NCBI GenBank assembly: GCA_942491555.1
Contig: CALOBN010000002.1
Coordinates: forward strand, 372,001-436,000
Direction: 5' to 3'
Length of the DNA: 64,000 bases
DNA from: Marinihelvus sp942491555
GTDB taxonomy: Bacteria; Pseudomonadota; Gammaproteobacteria; Xanthomonadales; SZUA-36
Position numbers and translations under genes: made by a program. The notes below the pieces were generated by a model. That model saw only the letters and a list, made by a program, of their open reading frames with translations, did no database searches and was not told the origin of the DNA. Positions 27,786-35,804 of this stretch are shown piece by piece (within the stretch, counting starts at the first letter, position 1; the number at the start of each line of letters is the position of its first letter).

Positions 27786-28055
27786 ATGTCTTTTAATGCT
27801 GAGGCAAAAAGCAAGATCGTAGAGGAATACAAACGTTCAGAAAGTGATACCGGCTCCCCTGAGGTGCAGGTCGCTCTTCTGACCGGACGTATTCGCTATC
27901 TTACGGACCACTTCAAAACGCATAAGGGTGATCATCACTCGCGTCGCGGGCTTCTGCGCCTGGTAAACCAGCGTCGTAGCCTGCTCGATTATCTGAAGAA
28001 GAAAGATATCGAGCGTTATCGTGAGCTGATCGGCCGCCTTGAGTTGCGCCGTTAA
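27786..28055 (+). CDS. rpsO: 30S ribosomal protein S15
   Basis: 89 aa, the exact family length. The conserved GSPEVQVALLTGRIRYLTDHF block and SRRGLLRLVNQRRSLLDYLK identify S15, a primary binder of the 16S central domain that in E. coli also represses its own mRNA. Placed directly upstream of pnp as in E. coli. Confidence 0.98.
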   Translation: MSFNAEAKSKIVEEYKRSESDTGSPEVQVALLTGRIRYLTDHFKTHKGDHHSRRGLLRLVNQRRSLLDYLKKKDIERYRELIGRLELRR

Positions 28056-28080
28056 GTCTTTTTGTCGAATCGACCCGCTT

Positions 28081-28117
28081 AAGCGCCTGGCACAACGGTA
28101 CCGTTATGCCAGCGCTT
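28081..28117 (+). other. Long stem-loop in the rpsO-pnp interval
   Basis: AAGCG/CGCTT, CTGGCA/TGCCAG and AACGGT/ACCGTT nest into one 37-nt, almost fully paired hairpin with a bulged C and a C-A mismatch. It stands 36 nt before the pnp start. In E. coli the pnp leader forms a double-stranded stem cut by RNase III for PNPase autoregulation; this hairpin is in the equivalent place. Confidence 0.6.
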
Positions 28118-28153
28118 TGTCGTATCTGAAACAATAATCCCAGGAACCTTAAC

Positions 28154-30235
28154 GTGCAAAAATTCACGAAAACATTCATGTTTGGTGACCACGAAGTCAC
28201 CCTCGAAACCGGACAGATAGCCCGCCAGGCCGATGCCACCGTCATGGTGAGCATGAACGACACGGTTGTTATGGTCGCGGCCGTTGCTCGCAAAGAGGCG
28301 AATCCAGGCCAGAACTTCTTCCCGCTGACGGTGAACTACCAGGAAAAATTCTATGCGGCAGGCCGCATTCCCGGTGGCTTCTTCAAGCGCGAAGGCCGCC
28401 CCACCGAGAAGGAGGTACTCACTTGCCGCCTGATCGATCGCCCGATCCGTCCGCTGTTCCCGAAAGGCTTCCTGAACGAAGTCCAGATCACCGCCAACCT
28501 GATGTCATCCAACCCGGAAGTCGATGGTGATATTCCGGCGCTGCTGGGCACTTCGGCTGCACTGGCCCTGTCCGGCTTGCCGTTCAATGGCCCGATTGGT
28601 GCTGCGAAAGTCGGTTACATCAACGGCGAATATGTTCTGAACCCGACCACCACCCAACTGCAAGACAGCAAGCTGGACCTGGTAGTGGCCGGTACAGCCG
28701 GTGCGGTACTGATGGTTGAGTCAGAAGCTGATCTGCTGTCCGAGGAAATCATGCTCGGCGCGGTGACTTTTGGCCACCAAGCCATGCAGACTGCCATCAA
28801 TGCGATCAACGAGCTGGTTGCCGAAGCAGGCGCCGAAAAGTGGCACTGGGAATCCCCGGCCGAGAACACCGAGCTGAAAGCCCAGGTTGAGGCGGTTGCT
28901 AAAGACGGCATCATGGCGGCCTATGCCGTGGCCGACAAGATGGCCCGTCGCGACGCGATTGGCGAAGTGAAGGCCAAGGTTATCAAGCAGCTATGCGACG
29001 CTGAAGACGCCAGCAAGCCCTCTGCAGAAGATGTATCAACATACTTCTCCAAGGTTGAAAAGACGCTTGTGCGTGAGCGCGTATTGAGTGGCGAGCCACG
29101 TATTGACGGCCGTTCACCGACAGACGTTCGTGCTATTTCCGTGGAAGCCGGCATTTTGCCCCGCACCCATGGTTCTGCATTGTTCACCCGCGGTGAAACA
29201 CAGGCGATTGTGACCACCACCCTGGGTACGACCCGTGACGCACAGATTATCGATGCGGTAACCGGCGAGTACAAAGACCCGTTCATGCTGCACTACAACT
29301 TCCCGTTGTTCTGCGTGGGCGAGACCGGTTTTGCCGGCGGACCGAAACGTCGCGAGATTGGCCATGGCCGCCTCGCACGTCGCGGTATCGCCGCAGTCCT
29401 GCCGTCGACCGAATCATTCCCTTACGTGATTCGCGTAGTCTCTGAAATTACTGAATCCAATGGTTCTTCTTCCATGGCTTCTGTATGTGGTTCTTCCCTG
29501 GCCATGATGGACGCCGGTGTGCCTCTGAAAGCGCCGGTAGCCGGTATTGCCATGGGTCTGGTCAAGGAAGGCGAACGTTTTGCCGTCCTGTCAGACATCC
29601 TGGGTGATGAAGACCACCTCGGTGACATGGACTTCAAAGTGGCCGGTACCTCTGAAGGTATCACCGCGCTGCAGATGGACATTAAGATCGAAGGCATCAA
29701 TGCCGAGATCATGAAGATCGCCCTGGCGCAGGCCAACGAAGGTCGTGCTTACATCCTTGGCGAGATGAACAAGGTTCTGTCCGAGCCGCGCTCTGAAATG
29801 AGCGAATTTGCTCCGCGCCTGGTGACGATCAAGATTCATCCGGACAAGATCCGCGACGTGATTGGTAAGGGTGGCGTCACCATCCGCTCCATCACCGAAG
29901 AGACCGGTGCAACCATCGATATCGCTGATGACGGCACGATCACCATCGGTTCTACCGACAAGGCGGCCGGTGACGAGGCACGCAAGCGTATCGAGCAGAT
30001 CACCGCCGATATCGAGCCGGGCCAGATCTTCGAAGGCAAGGTCATCAAGATCATGAACTTCGGCGCCTTTGTTTCCCTGACCCCGGGCCGTGACGGCCTG
30101 GTGCACATCTCCCAGCTTTCTGAAGAACGCGTGGAAGAAGTCACCGACGTGGTCAAGGAAGGCGAGATCGTCAAGGTTAAGGTCCTCGAAGTGGACAAGC
30201 AGGGTCGTATCCGCCTGTCCATGAAAGAGGTCTGA
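28154..30235 (+). CDS. pnp: Polyribonucleotide nucleotidyltransferase (PNPase)
   Basis: 693 aa from GTG 28154. Two RNase PH domains (KREGRPTEKEVLTCRLIDRPIRPLFPKGF region and the GGPKRREIGHGRLARRG core, seen in pieces) flank an alpha-helical linker. A KH domain (VIGKGGVTIRSITEETGA) and an S1 domain follow at the C-terminus. It degrades RNA 3'-5' phosphorolytically in the degradosome. Confidence 0.98.
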   Translation: MQKFTKTFMFGDHEVTLETGQIARQADATVMVSMNDTVVMVAAVARKEANPGQNFFPLTVNYQEKFYAAGRIPGGFFKREGRPTEKEVLTCRLIDRPIRPLFPKGFLNEVQITANLMSSNPEVDGDIPALLGTSAALALSGLPFNGPIGAAKVGYINGEYVLNPTTTQLQDSKLDLVVAGTAGAVLMVESEADLLSEEIMLGAVTFGHQAMQTAINAINELVAEAGAEKWHWESPAENTELKAQVEAVAKDGIMAAYAVADKMARRDAIGEVKAKVIKQLCDAEDASKPSAEDVSTYFSKVEKTLVRERVLSGEPRIDGRSPTDVRAISVEAGILPRTHGSALFTRGETQAIVTTTLGTTRDAQIIDAVTGEYKDPFMLHYNFPLFCVGETGFAGGPKRREIGHGRLARRGIAAVLPSTESFPYVIRVVSEITESNGSSSMASVCGSSLAMMDAGVPLKAPVAGIAMGLVKEGERFAVLSDILGDEDHLGDMDFKVAGTSEGITALQMDIKIEGINAEIMKIALAQANEGRAYILGEMNKVLSEPRSEMSEFAPRLVTIKIHPDKIRDVIGKGGVTIRSITEETGATIDIADDGTITIGSTDKAAGDEARKRIEQITADIEPGQIFEGKVIKIMNFGAFVSLTPGRDGLVHISQLSEERVEEVTDVVKEGEIVKVKVLEVDKQGRIRLSMKEV

Positions 30236-30258
30236 TCAGCCGAGTCTCGATTGGCTTC

Positions 30259-30285
30259 TTACATCAGCGCCTGGCGCTGATGTAA
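30259..30285. terminator. Perfect 13-bp inverted repeat after pnp
   Basis: The arms TTACATCAGCGCC and GGCGCTGATGTAA are perfectly complementary around a single central T, 23 nt after the pnp stop, followed by CCGCCTGTTTTT. The U-run is 8 nt away, so it may be an RNA-stabilising or terminating structure. Confidence 0.55.
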
Positions 30286-30335
30286 ACCGCCTGTTTTTAA
30301 TGACATTAATTGACGCGCCTTTGGCGCGGATATTT

Positions 30336-30367
30336 AAAAAAACGGCACCTTTGGGTGCCGTTTTTTT
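30336..30367. terminator. Bidirectional rho-independent terminator
   Basis: A-run, ACGGCACC, loop TTTG, GGTGCCGT, T-run (seven T). An 8-bp GC-rich stem flanked by A and T tracts is a textbook intrinsic terminator for the rpsO-pnp operon. It separates that operon from cbpA. Confidence 0.85.
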
Positions 30368-30473
30368 ATCGGTGGAAAGTGACGCCAGTTAAATCGGCGG
30401 CGGCCTGTGAGGTAAACTGGGACAGTTGTTAGCTTGTTTCTAAAGTGACAAGAAGCCATCAGCAGGGGACGGT

Positions 30474-31427
30474 ATGAAATTCAAGGATTACTACGAAGTG
30501 CTTGGCGTTGAGCGCACGGCGTCGGAGGCGGATATCAAGCGGGCCTATCGTAAACTGGCCCGGAAGTATCACCCGGATGTCAGCAAGGAGCCCGATGCCG
30601 AAGCGAGTTTCAAGGAAGTCGGCGAAGCCTATGAGACGCTGAAGGATCCGGAAAAGCGCGCGGCTTATGATCAACTCGGTCAGGGTTATTCCCACGGCCA
30701 GGATTTCCGCCCGCCGCCAGGTTGGGACAGTGGACAAGCGTATGGTCAGGGTTTTGACGACACCGGGGCCTATAGTGATTTTTTTGAGGAGATATTCGGC
30801 CGGGCACGCCAGTCGGCCGGTGGTTCACGTCGTGGCCGGCAGGGTGGGCGAATGGATGGCGAGGATGTAACGGCGCGTATCACGGTCGTGCTTGAGGACG
30901 CCTTCGCGGGCGCCAAGCGTCAGATTTCGTTCGAAACCAGCGAGCTGGGCGCCGATGGCATACCCCGGCGTAAACAAAAGACGCTTAATGTACGCATACC
31001 CAAGGGGGTTAAGTCCGGCCAGCGCATTCGCCTGGAAGGGCAGGGTGGCCCTGGATATGGTGCCGGTGCACGGCCTGGTGACCTGTATCTGCAGGTGGAG
31101 TTTTCGCCCCATCCCCTGTTCAGCGTGGACGGTCAAAACATTCAGTCCAGGCTGGAGCTTGCGCCCTGGGAAGCTGTTTTGGGCACAAAGGTCTCCGTCC
31201 CTACCCTGGGAGGCACCGTCGACCTGAAGATTCCGGCAGGTTCAGACAGTGGGCAGCGGCTGCGCCTGAAAGGTCGCGGCTTGCCGGGCAAAGTGCCGGG
31301 TGATCAGTTTGTGGAATTGCGCATCGTCACGCCAGCCAAACCCGACGCGGATGTTCGAGAGCTCTACGAGCAGCTCAAAGCGAAAGAGGCGTTTAATCCC
31401 CGCACCCGGGAGGGAGTCAGCACATGA
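30474..31427 (+). CDS. cbpA: DnaJ-like co-chaperone CbpA
   Basis: 317 aa. An N-terminal J domain with the HPD motif in KYHPDVS (about residue 34) is followed by a Gly-rich linker and two C-terminal substrate-binding domains. There is no zinc-finger domain, which separates CbpA from DnaJ. It is followed with a 4-nt ATGA overlap by cbpM, its specific inhibitor, which settles the identity. CbpA is a DnaK partner and curved-DNA-binding protein. Confidence 0.93.
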   Translation: MKFKDYYEVLGVERTASEADIKRAYRKLARKYHPDVSKEPDAEASFKEVGEAYETLKDPEKRAAYDQLGQGYSHGQDFRPPPGWDSGQAYGQGFDDTGAYSDFFEEIFGRARQSAGGSRRGRQGGRMDGEDVTARITVVLEDAFAGAKRQISFETSELGADGIPRRKQKTLNVRIPKGVKSGQRIRLEGQGGPGYGAGARPGDLYLQVEFSPHPLFSVDGQNIQSRLELAPWEAVLGTKVSVPTLGGTVDLKIPAGSDSGQRLRLKGRGLPGKVPGDQFVELRIVTPAKPDADVRELYEQLKAKEAFNPRTREGVST

Positions 31428-31705
31428 ACCAGCCCAAGGAAGAGAAAGTCATGGTAACCCTGGATCGATCCGTGCGGTTTACCCTGGATGAATTCTGCCG
31501 CGCCTGTGGCGCGCGCCAGACCCTTGTCGTGGAGATGATTGAATACGGCATCATCGAACCCGAAATTGTCGGGAGCGATACACCCTTTCATGGTGAGGCG
31601 CTGGTGCGTGCGCAGGTTGCGGCACGCCTGATTCGGGATCTGGGCGTCAATATGCAGGGCGCAGCACTGGCGATTGAACTACTGGATGAGCTCGACCGGC
31701 TCTGA
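31424..31705 (+). CDS. cbpM: Chaperone modulator CbpM
   Basis: 93 aa, small MerR-HTH-like protein. The segment TLDEFCRACGARQTLVVEMIEYGIIEPE (in parts) is the typical helix-turn-helix-like core. CbpM binds the J domain of CbpA and blocks its activity. The ATG overlaps the cbpA stop, indicating coupled translation. Confidence 0.88.
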   Translation: MNQPKEEKVMVTLDRSVRFTLDEFCRACGARQTLVVEMIEYGIIEPEIVGSDTPFHGEALVRAQVAARLIRDLGVNMQGAALAIELLDELDRL

Positions 31706-31724
31706 GGCTTTGATATTGTGAGAA

Positions 31725-31749
31725 TTCCAGGCAGTTAAAACTGCTGGAA
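31725..31749. repeat. Inverted repeat upstream of the Usp gene
   Basis: TTCCAG-G-CAGTT, 2-nt loop, AACTG-CTGGAA: an 11-bp interrupted palindrome in the 97-nt gap between cbpM and the Usp gene. It could be a terminator remnant (no T-run) or an operator for the Usp gene. Confidence 0.4.
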
Positions 31750-31802
31750 AGCCGATATTTTGGCCGCGATGATTGTTAACGTATTACGTCGGGAACGTAA
31801 CC

Positions 31803-32702
31803 ATGCAGCGCTTTAAAAATATTCTGTTTGTCAACGAGCCGGAAACGCTCAAGACCTCAACCCCGGAGGCGGTCGTCCGCCTGGCGCGAGCCAATGATGC
31901 CAGGCTCACCCTGTGTGATGTGACTTATGAACTGCCGCGAAGCTTTACCAAGCTGCAGCAGTCACTTGAAGAGCTTCGTCACCGGCGGCTTGATGCACTC
32001 CTGGAGGGTATCAATACCGACGGCCTGTCTGTTGAGCGGGTGCTGCTGACCGGAGTGCCTTCCATTGAGGTCATCCGCCAGGTTGCACGCGGTGGCCACG
32101 ACCTGGTCATCAAGAATGCCGAGCCGGGCGGGGTCGGCAGCAAGAGTTTTGGCACCAACGATATGCACCTGATGCGCAAATGCCCGGTACCGCTGTGGAT
32201 CGCACGCTCGGACAGCTTTGGCCAATATCGTTCGATCGTGGCGGCAGTGGACGTGGATTCCGAGGTATCGACCAATGAACAACTCAATAAACTGATCCTC
32301 GACCTGTCGATTGCACTGGCAAGGCAAAGCGGTTGTGCACTCCACATCGCCCACGCCTGCTGGGTTCATAACGAAGGCTTTCTTGGCACCCTGGGTAATG
32401 GCGCCGGACGTGAAGCGATTGAGGCGATGGAGGCAGAGCGCGAAGCGGCGCTTCGCGAATTGCTCAAAACCCGGGACATGGAAGGAATTGAATACCATGT
32501 TGCCCTGGGGAAAGTGCGCCCCGCCGAGCACGTACTGGCGGTGGCCAAGAAGGTGAACGCAGATCTGGTTGTCATGGGAACCGTTGCACGTACCGGTATC
32601 CCGGGCTTTTTTATCGGCAACAATGCAGAGAAGATTCTGTCCAGGCTCCGATGCTCCGCGCTAACCGTCAAGCCCGAAGGATTCAATAGTCCGGTAGCCT
32701 GA
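31803..32702 (+). CDS. Tandem-domain universal stress protein (UspE-like)
   Basis: 299 aa from ATG 31803; the ten residues before it in the open frame have no ribosome site. Two Usp domains lie in tandem. The second ends with the nucleotide-binding pattern GTVARTGIPGFFIGNNAE, close to G-x2-G-x9-G(N); the first has a less complete site. Two-domain Usp proteins such as UspE act in stress and metabolic adaptation. No link to its neighbours is evident. Confidence 0.85.
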   Translation: MQRFKNILFVNEPETLKTSTPEAVVRLARANDARLTLCDVTYELPRSFTKLQQSLEELRHRRLDALLEGINTDGLSVERVLLTGVPSIEVIRQVARGGHDLVIKNAEPGGVGSKSFGTNDMHLMRKCPVPLWIARSDSFGQYRSIVAAVDVDSEVSTNEQLNKLILDLSIALARQSGCALHIAHACWVHNEGFLGTLGNGAGREAIEAMEAEREAALRELLKTRDMEGIEYHVALGKVRPAEHVLAVAKKVNADLVVMGTVARTGIPGFFIGNNAEKILSRLRCSALTVKPEGFNSPVA

Positions 32703-32762
32703 GCGTGTCCCGGTGGAGGGCACTTAGCGAACCCTTCACACGGCCGGCGGTAGGCTGCGCGC

Positions 32763-33164
32763 ATGAGATTACTTGTCGCCTACCTGGCCGCGCTGCTGGC
32801 CTTCTTTTGTATTGATATCGTATGGATCACGCTGATGGTGGTCGATACCTATCGTGAGCAGCTCGGTGATCTGATCATCGCAGACCCCCGCATCATCCCC
32901 GCGGTCGCCTTCTACCTGCTTTATGTCGGCGCGCTGGTCTGGTTAGGAGCGCGTCCGGCGCTGCGCGAAGGCTCGTCTAAAGCTGCTCTAACTAACGGCG
33001 CCTTGCTCGGCCTTTTCGGCTACGGCACCTACTCCCTGACCAATTACGCCATGTTCACGGACTGGAGCTGGTTCCTGGTATGGACCGACGTGCTCTGGGG
33101 TATGTTCATCAGCAGCGTGGTGACGCTGATCGCCTACCTGGTCGCCAAACCTCGCGCAGTTTGA
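32763..33164 (+). CDS. DUF2177 family membrane protein
   Basis: 133 aa with four hydrophobic helices. The opening YLAALLAFFCIDIVWITLMV and the internal NGALLGLFGYGTYSLTNYA block match the DUF2177 family of inner-membrane proteins of unknown function. It stands alone between the Usp gene and the convergent BASS gene. Confidence 0.8.
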   Translation: MRLLVAYLAALLAFFCIDIVWITLMVVDTYREQLGDLIIADPRIIPAVAFYLLYVGALVWLGARPALREGSSKAALTNGALLGLFGYGTYSLTNYAMFTDWSWFLVWTDVLWGMFISSVVTLIAYLVAKPRAV

Positions 33165-33217
33165 AGCCCGGCCGGCCGCAACCCAACAGCCCACCACAAC
33201 CGCCAACAAAGCCCCAA

Positions 33218-34087
33218 CTAATCTGAAACGATTTCAGAGCTCAATCCCTTCATGCGATATCGACGATAGGTAATGACCATTAACGCGGTTATATTCATTA
33301 GCAGCGCATAGGTTACGCTGGCCACCGCGAGCAGGGGTTCGCCAATCACGCTGAGTGCCAGCGTTATGCCGAGGGCGGCGTTCTGAATCCCACACTCCAT
33401 GGCTATGGCCACACGCGTCGGTTGCTCTGCCCTGGCCGATGCCCCGATGAGCAGCCCGCTGCTCATTCCGGCAATGTTTAACAACAGACAGGCCGCGCCC
33501 AGGCCGGGCAAAGCGGTGGTCATCGAGTCCCAGTTGGCGACAAAGGTGTAGATCACCATGGCCAGAAACAACAGGGTTGCTAAGCGATGAAACATGGCTT
33601 CCACGGGCTTCGGGCAGCGCCCGCTTTCGCGTAGCCACACGCCGACACTGACCGGCAGAAGGGTGACCAGCAAAAGACTCAGGATGATCTGCGAAAAAGG
33701 CAGTGAGAGGGAATAGGATGCGCCAAGAAAATAGCCCAGGCCTGCACTGACCACCAACGGCACGCTGATAAATGCCAGCGCGCCGGTGATGACCGACAAG
33801 GTGATGCTTAGTGCGGTTTCGCCGCCAGCCAGCCGCGTCAACAAGCCGGCGGTCGCACCGCCGGGGCAGGCGGCCAGAATCATCAGGCCCGCTGCATGCA
33901 TGGGTTCCAGGGACAACAGACGTGCGACAGAAAATCCGATCAGGGGCAACACCACGACTTGCGCCACAAGGCCCGCCAGGAGGATACCCGGACGCAGCAG
34001 GACTCGCTTGAAATGCGTAAGTTCAAGGCCCAGGCCCAGGCTGAACATGATCAGCGCCAGGGCCAGTGGCAGCAGCACTTCAACCAT
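33218..34087 (-). CDS. BASS-family (bile acid:sodium symporter-like) transporter
   Basis: 289 aa from ATG 34087 (MVEVLLPLALALIMF); the open frame extends 28 residues upstream into menA and is not used. Nine or ten hydrophobic helices are seen, plus family landmarks such as MFSLGLGLELTHFKR near the N-terminus, LAACPGGATAGLLTRLAGGE, and MECGIQNAALGITLAL. BASS proteins are Na+-coupled symporters of organic anions such as bile acids, pyruvate and pantothenate. It is the last gene of a four-gene minus operon, 20 nt behind menA. The substrate cannot be read from sequence; the context suggests an aromatic carboxylate (inference). Confidence 0.88.
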   Translation of the reverse strand: MVEVLLPLALALIMFSLGLGLELTHFKRVLLRPGILLAGLVAQVVVLPLIGFSVARLLSLEPMHAAGLMILAACPGGATAGLLTRLAGGETALSITLSVITGALAFISVPLVVSAGLGYFLGASYSLSLPFSQIILSLLLVTLLPVSVGVWLRESGRCPKPVEAMFHRLATLLFLAMVIYTFVANWDSMTTALPGLGAACLLLNIAGMSSGLLIGASARAEQPTRVAIAMECGIQNAALGITLALSVIGEPLLAVASVTYALLMNITALMVITYRRYRMKGLSSEIVSD

Positions 34088-34107
34088 GATGCCCGTCAGT
34101 ATCCAGG

Positions 34108-35043
34108 TTAAGCGCCGAGCAGGCCGAGCGCCAGCAGGACGCTCAGCAGAGCATGCAAAACGATCGTCCACTGCATTTGTTGATTAAGTCCCGTGGCATC
34201 CAGCGAGGCCGATAGCCGGACGCTGAGCCAGGCAGCCATCGGCAAGGTAAGCAAGCAAGGTAGCATCAGGCCCACGCCGGGTTCCAGCATAAGCAAGGGA
34301 AAAGGGCTGATAAGGAGGACCGCATTCAGCCAGCGGCTGGCGCGGGCGCCCAGCAGCAACGCAAGGGTGCGGCGCCCGGCTTCGCGGTCAGCAGTAGCAT
34401 CGCGGTAGTTGTTGATCAGAAGCACGGCGGCAGCCGGCAAGCCAAGTGCCAGGCCGGGCAACAGGGTGCTTATCGGTGAGGCTCCCCCTTGCAGCAAATA
34501 GCTGCCAAGAATGGCGGCAAAACCAAAAAATACGACGACAAATACCTCGCCCCAGGGTGTATAGGAAAGTGGTATTGGTCCGCGGGAATAAGCCCAGCCT
34601 GTGGCCAGTCCGGTCAGGCCAATGAGCATGATTGGCCAGCCACCTTTCCAGACCAGGAATATGCCCAGCAGCAAGGCCGTGAGGAAAACCAGCCAGGCGG
34701 TTCGTTTGACCGTTCCGGCATCAGCCAGGCCCGATCCGGTGAGCCGCACCGGGCCTGCCCGGTCCGGCCCGTCATTGCCACGTTCCGCGTCTGCGGCATC
34801 ATTAAACAAGTTGGTGCCGGCCTGGATCAGCGCCGCACACAGCAGCGTCACCGCCAGTACCAGCCAGTCCGGTCCAACGCCGGTGTGCCAGGCCAGGGCG
34901 CTTCCGGCGATGACCGGCGCCAGGGCGAGTGACAGTGTCCGCGGCCGTATGCCCAGCCAACCCAGGCGCAAGCCCAGCCGTTTATTTTCCAGCTCCTGCT
35001 CCGGTACGCTGTTCAATGTGATCTTCCCGGTTTCTGATGGCAT
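34108..35043 (-). CDS. menA: 1,4-dihydroxy-2-naphthoate polyprenyltransferase (MenA)
   Basis: 311 aa, UbiA-superfamily integral membrane prenyltransferase with eight or nine helices. The MenA type is indicated by IRPRTLSLALAPVIAGSALA, the first Asp motif NLFNDAADAERGND, GPVRLTGSG, GPIPLSYTPWGEVFVVVFFG, and the second Asp motif NNYRDATADREAGRRTLA. It attaches the polyprenyl chain to dihydroxynaphthoate in menaquinone synthesis. It lies between a UbiE-type methyltransferase (14 nt upstream) and a BASS transporter. No other men gene is in the window. Confidence 0.88.
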   Translation of the reverse strand: MPSETGKITLNSVPEQELENKRLGLRLGWLGIRPRTLSLALAPVIAGSALAWHTGVGPDWLVLAVTLLCAALIQAGTNLFNDAADAERGNDGPDRAGPVRLTGSGLADAGTVKRTAWLVFLTALLLGIFLVWKGGWPIMLIGLTGLATGWAYSRGPIPLSYTPWGEVFVVVFFGFAAILGSYLLQGGASPISTLLPGLALGLPAAAVLLINNYRDATADREAGRRTLALLLGARASRWLNAVLLISPFPLLMLEPGVGLMLPCLLTLPMAAWLSVRLSASLDATGLNQQMQWTIVLHALLSVLLALGLLGA

Positions 35044-35057
35044 ATGTAGTTCATGAT

Positions 35058-35801
35058 TCAGCAGCTACCTGGACCTGTAAGCGGGCGCGTCGCGGTGTGG
35101 ATACAGGCGATACCCAGGGACAGGTTGCGGTACTGAACATCAGCGAAGCCGGCATCTTCCAGCAGTTTTGCGAATTCATTCTGTGGTGGAAATCGACGTA
35201 TTGACTCCACCAGGTACTGGTACGCAGCCGGCTCACCGGCCACCCATGCGCCCAGTCGCGGAATCACCAGGTACGAATAAAGGTCGTACAGGGGCCGGAA
35301 ACCGGCCACCGGGCGGGAAAACTCCAGACAGGCAAACTGACCACCCGGTGCGAGCACCCGTTGTGCTTCCCGCAGGGCCTCGTCGAGGTGGGTAACGTTG
35401 CGCAAGCCAAATGACACGGTAAGAGCGGCGACCGTGCCATCGGCAAAGGGTAAGCGTTCACCTTCGCCACATACCCAGCCAAGCTGGGCGTGCTCCGGGT
35501 TGGCCTTGCCCACCCGCATCATTTCCAGGCTGGGGTCACACACCACCACCTGTCGTGCGGGTACGCGGGCCGTAAGTGCAGCGACATCACCGGTACCGCC
35601 GGCAAGATCAACAAACAGACCATGATCTGGCAGGTTCCTCACAAAGCGGCGTTTCCACAGGCGGTGAATGCCAAAACTCATGATGTCATTCATAAGGTCG
35701 TAGCGCCCGGCAACATCATCAAACAGCGTGCGAATACGCTTCTGACGCTCCTGCGGCGAGACAGACTCCTTACCAAAACTGTTGTCGAGTTTATCGTCCA
35801 T
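35058..35801 (-). CDS. ubiE: UbiE/MenG-type quinone C-methyltransferase
   Basis: 247 aa, class I SAM methyltransferase with the UbiE/COQ5 signature YDLMNDIMSFGIHRLWK, motif I VDLAGGTGDVAA, and the post-core SFGLRNVTHLDEAL and SIRRFPPQNEFAKLLEDAGF segments. UbiE acts on demethylmenaquinone and on a ubiquinone precursor. Here it sits directly before menA and not with ubiJ/ubiB, so a menaquinone-dedicated MenG role is likely (inference). The start is 3 nt after the TonB receptor stop. Confidence 0.9.
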   Translation of the reverse strand: MDDKLDNSFGKESVSPQERQKRIRTLFDDVAGRYDLMNDIMSFGIHRLWKRRFVRNLPDHGLFVDLAGGTGDVAALTARVPARQVVVCDPSLEMMRVGKANPEHAQLGWVCGEGERLPFADGTVAALTVSFGLRNVTHLDEALREAQRVLAPGGQFACLEFSRPVAGFRPLYDLYSYLVIPRLGAWVAGEPAAYQYLVESIRRFPPQNEFAKLLEDAGFADVQYRNLSLGIACIHTATRPLTGPGSC

Positions 35802-35804
35802 AGC

